Below are positions 58,948-64,000 of a stretch of 64,000 nucleotides of DNA, one piece after another. The first letter of the stretch is position 1; each line of letters opens with the position of its first letter. The stretch lies in assembly GCF_036099295.1 (NCBI RefSeq), contig NZ_CP107976.1, forward strand, positions 2,604,001-2,668,000. Direction: 5' to 3'. The notes beneath the pieces were generated by a model that made no database searches, was not told the origin of the DNA, and worked only from the letters and a program-made list of their open reading frames with translations. A program made the position numbers and the translations under genes. This DNA is from Streptomyces sp. NBC_00358. Lineage in GTDB: Bacteria; Actinomycetota; Actinomycetes; Streptomycetales; Streptomycetaceae.

Positions 58948-59095
58948 CCGGACAGTGAGGCGACAGGGGCCAGCGCCCCAGCCATCCGAAGCCGGTCCCC
59001 TGGCACCCGCCCACCGCCGACCAGCCCGACTCCGTACCGATCCCCGCCCGTGATCGACACCCTCACCTAGGATGGCGAGAACCATCTCAGCGGCC

Positions 59096-59190
59096 CGACG
59101 GGCTTCCTGATCCGCCTCGCGAAAGGCGTTCGGCGGACATCGAAGGACATGCCCCCACCCGCACGAGTCTTCTTCGTGCTGTCTGGGGGC
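59096..59190 (+). promoter_or_regulatory. leader and hairpin sequestering the ribosome-binding site of DUF2075 copy B
   Basis: GCCCCCA (59151-59157) pairs with TGGGGGC (59184-59190), and GCACGA (59161-59166) with TCGTGC (59174-59179) around a 7-nt loop. TGGGGG is the apparent ribosome-binding box before TTG 59197. The 22 bases from GGACATG through the first arms are identical to copy A. CGACGGGCTTCCTG at 59096-59109 is also shared; copy B has about 33 more bases between the two blocks. A TAGGAT -10-like hexamer lies near 59069. Confidence 0.72.
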
Positions 59191-59196
59191 ATTTCC

Positions 59197-61089
59197 TTGC
59201 TGTTCCGTGAGTCCGCGGCGTCCGTGGCCGCCCGCATCCTCGAAGGGTCGCTGGCACTGCATCTGACCGAGAACTTCCGTCACCAGCACGGCCGAGGCGC
59301 CGGGCAGGCGGAGGTCCGGTCCTGGGAACGCAGCCTCCCGGCTCTCGTCAACGCCCTCATGGAGGCTGGGCTCGGCGACGTCGAGGTCCTCATCGAGTAC
59401 AGCCTGCCCCTCACCAGCAAGCGCGCGGACGCGGTCCTCGCGGGCGTACACCCCACCACGGGTGAACCGTCGTACGTCGTGGTCGAACTGAAGCAGTGGA
59501 GTGAGGCACATCCGGAGGAGGACGAGCCGCTGCTGTGTCGGATCCCCTCGTACCGGGATGCCGTCCTCAACCCGATCGAGCAGGTCCGCGGCTACTGCGA
59601 ATACCTGCTGTCGTTCAACGGAGCGCTGGAGCGAATGCCGAAGTCACTGACCGGGGTGGCGTTCCTGCACAACGCGACCGAGTTCGGCGTCGCGGGGTTG
59701 CGGAGTGTCAAGGAGGACCAGCACGGGCGGATGTACACCGGCCAAGAGCGCGGCGCCTTCCTTGACTTCCTGCGCTCGCGGCTCGCGGCGAAGCCCGGCG
59801 CAGAGGTGGCCGATGTACTGCTCGGAGGCAGGATCCGGCCGTCCAAGCAACTGATGGCCGTCGCGGCGGCCGAGATCCGCGACCGCGAGCAGTTCGTCCT
59901 CCTCGCCGAACAGCGGGTGGCCTACGAGCAGGTGATGTCCGCCGTCCGCAAGGCGAAACGGTCCAACGACAAGCAGGTCGTCGTGGTGACCGGTGGTCCC
60001 GGCTCCGGCAAGAGCGTCGTCGCCCTGTCGCTTCTCGGTGAGCTGTACCGGCGCGGGGTGACCGCCCTGCACGCGACCGGCTCCGCCTCGTTCACCAAGA
60101 CCATGCGCAAGGTCGCAGGGGCGCAGAAGCCGGCCGTGCAGAAGCTGTTCATGTACTTCAACAGCTTCATGGACGCCGAGCCGAACGACCTCGACGTACT
60201 GATCTGCGATGAGGCCCACCGGCTCCGCAAGACCTCCGCCAACCGCTACACCAAGGCGGAACTGCGCACCGGCCGTCCCCAGGTGGCCGAGCTGATCGAC
60301 GCGGCCCGGGTGCCGGTGTTCCTCCTCGACCAGCACCAGGTGGTGCGCCCCGGCGAGATGGGGACGAAGGAGGAGATCAAGCGGGCCGCCGCCGAACAGG
60401 GCCTCGACTGCACGGTCGTGGAGCTCGACGGCCAGTTCCGGTGCGGCGGGAGTGACGCGTACGAGAAGTGGGTCGTCGACCTGCTCGGTCTTGAGGGCGG
60501 TACGCCTGGTGTGTGGGAGCCGGACGGCAAGCTGGAACTGAGGACGGCCGGGAGCCCGCAGGAACTCGAGGACTTCCTCGCGGCGCGGCGGGGGGCCGGC
60601 TACGGTGCGCGCATGTCGGCCGGCTACTGCTGGAAGTGGACCACCAAGGTCACGCCGAACATGACAGCGCTTCCCACCGACGTCGTCATCGGCGACTGGG
60701 AGCGGCCCTGGAACGTGTACGGCGACCGGTCCGTGCTCGGCGCACCGCCCGCACCCCTGTGGGCCACCGACCCGGCCGGTTTCGGGCAGGTCGGCTGCGT
60801 CTACACGGCACAGGGATTCGAGTACGACTGGTCGGGCGTGATCATCGGCCCCGACCTGGTGTGGCGTACGGACCGCTGGGTCGTGGACCGGTCGGCGTCG
60901 AAGGACCCGATCTTCACCAAAGCGACGCCGGACAGCGACATCGACCGGCTGATCCGCAACACCTACAAGGTGCTGCTGACGCGGGGCATGGTCGGCACGA
61001 TCATCTACTCGACGGACCCGGAGACGCGTGAGAAGCTGCGCTCGCTGGTGCATCCGACATCGGGGGTGGAGGCACCGGTTCTCGTGTAG
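59197..61089 (+). CDS. DUF2075 nuclease-NTPase (copy B)
   Basis: About 630 residues with the same order as copy A. The PD-(D/E)XK-like set is Asp78 (KRADAVLAG) and Glu97-Leu-Lys99 (VVVELKQW). Walker A is GGPGSGKS at 266-273 and Walker B DVLICDEAHRLR. FLLDQHQVVRPGEMG, LDGQFRCGGSDAY, TAQGFEYDWSGVIIG and RNTYKVLLTRGMVGTIIYSTD follow. TTG 59197 is 7 nt after GGGGG and its downstream residues align with copy A's start; an ATG at 59149 would lie inside the leader hairpin. The gene is intact and directly precedes the decayed pglY. Confidence 0.83.
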   Translation: MLFRESAASVAARILEGSLALHLTENFRHQHGRGAGQAEVRSWERSLPALVNALMEAGLGDVEVLIEYSLPLTSKRADAVLAGVHPTTGEPSYVVVELKQWSEAHPEEDEPLLCRIPSYRDAVLNPIEQVRGYCEYLLSFNGALERMPKSLTGVAFLHNATEFGVAGLRSVKEDQHGRMYTGQERGAFLDFLRSRLAAKPGAEVADVLLGGRIRPSKQLMAVAAAEIRDREQFVLLAEQRVAYEQVMSAVRKAKRSNDKQVVVVTGGPGSGKSVVALSLLGELYRRGVTALHATGSASFTKTMRKVAGAQKPAVQKLFMYFNSFMDAEPNDLDVLICDEAHRLRKTSANRYTKAELRTGRPQVAELIDAARVPVFLLDQHQVVRPGEMGTKEEIKRAAAEQGLDCTVVELDGQFRCGGSDAYEKWVVDLLGLEGGTPGVWEPDGKLELRTAGSPQELEDFLAARRGAGYGARMSAGYCWKWTTKVTPNMTALPTDVVIGDWERPWNVYGDRSVLGAPPAPLWATDPAGFGQVGCVYTAQGFEYDWSGVIIGPDLVWRTDRWVVDRSASKDPIFTKATPDSDIDRLIRNTYKVLLTRGMVGTIIYSTDPETREKLRSLVHPTSGVEAPVLV

Positions 61090-61142
61090 TCGGGCATGTA
61101 CGACAAGCGGTCATCCGTTGTCAGTGGTACGCCATACGATCG

Positions 61143-62255
61143 GATGAACCCGCGCAGCCGCCCCTGCTCCGCGATGTCATCGACATCAAGGAGTCCATCT
61201 CCACGTCGGACTTCGTCCTCCAGCTCTCGGAGGCGACGACTCCGGAGGGTGCCGAGCGCGCGCTGCGGGACTACGTAGTCACGGAACGGCTGCTGGAGAA
61301 CGTCGACGAGGCACTCGGCCTGATCCGGGCCGCGCTCGACGGGCACACGTCGAAGGCGGCCTATCTGCACGGGTCGTTCGGTTCCGGTAAGTCGCACTTC
61401 ATGGCGGTGCTGCACGCCCTGCTCAGCGGGGCTCCGGCGGCCCGCGCGCGGACGGACCTGGACCCGGTCCTGACCAAGCACGAGTGGCTCGGCGCGGAGG
61501 GCAAGCGGTTTCTGCTCGTGCCGTACCACATGCGCGGGGCGAAGGCCTGGAGCAGCGGGTCCTCGGCGGGTACGTCAGCCACGTCAAGAAGCTGCACCCC
61601 GACGCGCCGACGCCGCAGGTGTACCGGACGGACGCCCTGTTCGAGGACATCCGGTCGATGCGGTCCCGCATGGGTGACCATGCTGTCATCGGCGGCCTCA
61701 CCGCGATGGACAGCGGCGCCGGCACGGCGGACGAGGAGGACGAGTGGGGCGAGGCGTTCGGCTGGACGCCTCAACTGCTCGACACCGCCCTCGCCGCCGA
61801 GGAGGTCCACGAGGGCGGTCAGGCCCTCAACCTGGTCAGCCCGTCGACGCCGGCCGAACTGCGGGCGCGGCTGGTCCAGGACGCGAGCACACACCTGCTG
61901 CCCGGCTTCGCGAAGAACGCCGCCGAGGACGAGCACGGGTTCGTCTCGCTCGATGCCGGCCTGTCCGTGATCGCCGAGCACGCCAAGTCGCTCGGCTACG
62001 ACGGCCTGATCCTCTTCATGGACGAGCTGATCCTGTGGCTCGCCACCCTCATCCACGACCCGAAGTTCGTGGCTCGGGAAGCCGGCAAGATCACCAACTT
62101 CGTGGAGGGCGGCGACGCCCGCCGTGCCGTGCCGGTGATCTCGTTCATCGCCCGCCAACGTGACCTGCGCGAGCTGGTCGGCGCGGAGGTGTCGGGGGCG
62201 GCCGAGTCGTCCATCCAGGACACCCTCAGCCTGGCCTCCGGCCGGTTGTCGCGGC
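61143..62255 (+). pseudogene. pglY: 5' fragment of BREX type 2 ATPase gene pglY, frameshifted
   Basis: The frame starting near 61143 reads LLRDVIDIKESISTSDFVLQL..., with P-loop [23 protein letters not shown], as in PglY/BrxC ATPases of Pgl/BREX-2 phage defence. The frame shifts by one base near 61544 and continues as [21 protein letters not shown] and [17 protein letters not shown] (Walker B). It ends near 62255 after [10 protein letters not shown], about one third of the usual 1,200 or more residues. No in-frame ATG, GTG or TTG start is seen. It is certainly non-functional as a full PglY. Confidence 0.8.
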
Positions 62256-63244
62256 TGGGTCGAACCGGTCGTCCCACCACCCGAACCGCGCCACCTCGTC
62301 GCGCAGCAACTACTGGCCGCCACGCTTCAAGAACACAAACTGGGCGACCAGATGTGGCCCGAGCAGTGGAACGGACTGGCGCCCTTTGACCGGTCAGCCG
62401 CTCCGATCCTGCGTCATCTGACCGACCAGGGCTTCCTGGACACCGACGGAGGCATGCTGTTCATCGGACCTGAGGCGGAACACCGTTTCGGGCGAAGGCA
62501 CTTCATCGAGCTGACCGCGTCGTTCACCGCACCGCCCCAGTTCACCGTCCTGTCCGGGCGCACCGAGATCGGTCGGATGGACCCGTCCGTACTCACCGAG
62601 GAACGCCCGGGCCCACGACGCCTGTTGCTGGCCGGCCGCAGTTGGCAGGTGACCTTCATCGACTGGGGGCGGAAAAGGGTCTTCGTCGAACCGGTCGACA
62701 GCGGCGGGGTCGCCAAATGGTCCGGGGGACACTCATCGGCCTGTCGTACGCCCTGACCCGTGCGATGCGGGAAATCCTCCTCGGCGCCGATCCGCCAGTG
62801 TCTCTCACCCGGCGAGCCGAGGTCTCCCTCCGGGAATGGCGTGACGAGGAGGCGCCGCACCTGGTCGACCCCGGAGGGGCGCTAGTAGCACGGCTGGGCA
62901 ACGACGTGCGCTGGTGGACATGGGCGGGCTATCGTGCCAACGCGACGCTCGGCGCGACCCTGTCGTCGATCGCCGACCCGGTGCAGCGCCCGACGGACTG
63001 CTACCTGCGGCTGCGGGAGGATCTGACCCAGGACATGTGGCGCGGCGCCCACGATGCCGCCCGGGCAGCACCATCCCTGGTCCTCCCCGATGTCGACCCT
63101 CGGGCGGTGCGCGGACTGAAGTTCTCGGTGGCACTCCCCCAGCGACTGGCCGTAGCCACGGTGTCGGCGAGGCTCGCCGACTTCGACGGCGCACGCGCTG
63201 CTCTCTCGGAGCCGAAGCGCTTCGTCACCGAGTCTGCGACCTGA
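62256..63244 (+). pseudogene. brxHI: 3' fragment of Lhr-like helicase gene (BREX brxHI type), frameshifted
   Basis: Joined to the pglY fragment without a start. Reads [68 protein letters not shown] and RSWQVTFIDWGRKRVFVEP, the C-terminal region of Lhr-type DEAD helicases. A one-base loss in the G5 run at 62724-62728 shifts frame before LIGLSYALTRAMREILLGADPP; the gene ends at TGA 63244. The helicase motifs themselves are absent. Lhr-like helicase is a component of BREX type 2 loci, so a large deletion fused the two ends of the locus. Confidence 0.78.
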
Positions 63245-63553
63245 ACGGCTCACTCCGCAGCATCGTTCCGGAAAGATCGGGTGTTGCCCGCCGGGTGAGG
63301 CAGGTCCTATGGACCTCGCTGGCGGCGACGCCGAGGACCTCGCCCTGTACCAGGAATGGTTCCGGCGGCGCCTGACCGAGTCGCCGAACGATCTGCACAG
63401 CCCCATCCAGGGGATTGGCCACCCGTCGACGACGCCTGAAGATCCGCGTCACCGGCCGACTGCGTCAACGGGCCGGCGAGTGGGCCGGCACCGTCGAACG
63501 GCTCCTCGTACCGCCCGGAACGGCCACACCGCACAGGCCCCCGAACCTGCAGG
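63245..63553. other. right edge of island, short gene fragments
   Basis: About 310 bp. A frame from 63309 (MDLAGGDAEDLALYQEWFRRRLTESPNDL) looks protein-like for 30 codons then degenerates; another frame (LRQRAGEWAGTVERLLVPP) is open later. Both may be relics of the same decayed defence locus, but I cannot name them. Core sequence resumes at 63554. Confidence 0.4.
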
Positions 63554-64000
63554 TCAGGCGCTCTTCTTCACCGGTTCCAGGATCACAACGCACTCCACGT
63601 GATGCGTCATCGGGAAAAGATCGAACGCCCGCAGCGTCCGCACCTTGTAGCCGCCGTCGCGGAAGTACGCGATGTCCCGTGCCAGTGCCGCCGGGTCGCA
63701 GGCCACGTAGGCGATCTTTCGTGCGCCCAGCGACGACAGGTGCTCGACCGTCTTCTTGCCGGCGCCCGCGCGGGGCGGGTCCAGGACGATCAGGTCGACG
63801 CCGGTGATCCCGGTGCGCGGGAGGACCGCCTCGACCTTGCCCTGTTCGATGCGGACGCGGTCGAAGCCCGCGAGGTTGTGCCGGGCGTCCTCCACCGCGC
63901 GCTTGCCCGACTCGATGCCGAGGACCGCGCCCTGGTCGCCGATCCGGTCCGCGAGCGCGCCCGCGAAGAGGCCGACGCCGCAGTACAGGTCGAGCGCCAT
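63554..64000 (-). CDS. class I SAM-dependent RNA methyltransferase, TRAM/RlmD-TrmA type (partial)
   Basis: The C-terminal 148 residues of a uracil-C5 RNA methyltransferase; the N-terminal TRAM part lies beyond the window edge. Visible motifs: LDLYCGVGLFAG (SAM loop), GIESGKRAVEDARHNL, DLIVLDPPRAGAGKKTVEHL with the DPPR motif, and IAYVACDPAALARDI with the catalytic Cys in VACDP. The end FPMTHHVECVVILEP is the family's conserved C-terminus. It acts on rRNA or tRNA in the cytosol. It marks the right border of the accessory region. Confidence 0.9.
   Translation of the reverse strand: MALDLYCGVGLFAGALADRIGDQGAVLGIESGKRAVEDARHNLAGFDRVRIEQGKVEAVLPRTGITGVDLIVLDPPRAGAGKKTVEHLSSLGARKIAYVACDPAALARDIAYFRDGGYKVRTLRAFDLFPMTHHVECVVILEPVKKSA

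Noticed and set aside
58302-63409. Shared 15-mer GCACAGCCCCATCCA at 58302 and 63395 as an att pair
   Set aside because: No similarity beyond the 15 bases, no integrase, and a 15-mer match in a GC-biased 64-kb window can arise by chance.

Overview
This window looks like chromosomal DNA of a Streptomyces or close relative. Base composition is very GC-rich with strong third-position G/C bias, GTG and TTG starts are common, and many genes are coupled by GTGA, ATGA or TGATG overlaps. It also carries typical streptomycete genes: an SflB-type SepF homologue, DUF5999, DUF6099, F420-dependent LLM oxidoreductases and an ADI-pathway cluster. All annotation was done by eye from sequence; family names come from recall of conserved motifs, with no database search.

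Core-like part, 0.3-43 kb. (i) 1.3-8.9 kb: an aerobic aryl-CoA catabolic cluster, most like the 2-aminobenzoyl-CoA (anthranilate) route. It has a CoA ligase, a fused flavin monooxygenase/OYE-type reductase, an enoyl-CoA hydratase, an acyl-CoA dehydrogenase, a Rid protein and a PaaX-type regulator. Two minus-strand promoters share a 12-bp block. Between the dehydrogenase and the Rid gene lies a 35-bp tandem repeat encoding a relay of overlapping 12-codon ORFs. (ii) 9.5-13.8 kb: an anti-sigma-like ATPase, APC permease, ornithine carbamoyltransferase and arginine deiminase. (iii) 14-16 kb: an SPFH protein coupled to a NAD-kinase-like protein, then a GC-rich repeat array. (iv) 16.7-20.7 kb: a Hen1/Pnkp RNA-repair operon. 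(v) 21-30 kb: TetR/SDR pair with two palindromic operators, LLM oxidoreductase, MazG-like enzyme, ATPase, SflB, di-Mop protein, membrane protein, an acyl-CoA dehydrogenase relic and an SDR lacking its catalytic Tyr. (vi) 30-34 kb: a vWA/MoxR ATPase operon. (vii) 34.7-43 kb: membrane proteins, LLM/SRPBCC pair, HxlR regulator, lipoprotein and a large secreted beta-propeller protein.

Accessory part, 43.3-63.5 kb. This is a mosaic island with defence and toxin-associated genes and many scars. It holds two intact DUF2075 proteins (PD-(D/E)XK-like motif plus SF1-type NTPase), each preceded by a near-identical hairpin that would sequester the ribosome-binding site. A third DUF2075 copy survives only as a fragment. 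Other contents are a YegI-like kinase with a truncated PP2C partner, a PH-domain protein missing its 5' end, an IS5-family transposase with an internal deletion, an orphan MafI-like immunity gene, a tightly coupled seven-gene operon encoding WXG100-like proteins, and a decayed BREX type 2 (Pgl) locus in which a pglY 5' fragment is joined to the 3' part of an Lhr-like helicase gene. The window ends inside a TRAM-type RNA methyltransferase gene, where core sequence appears to resume.
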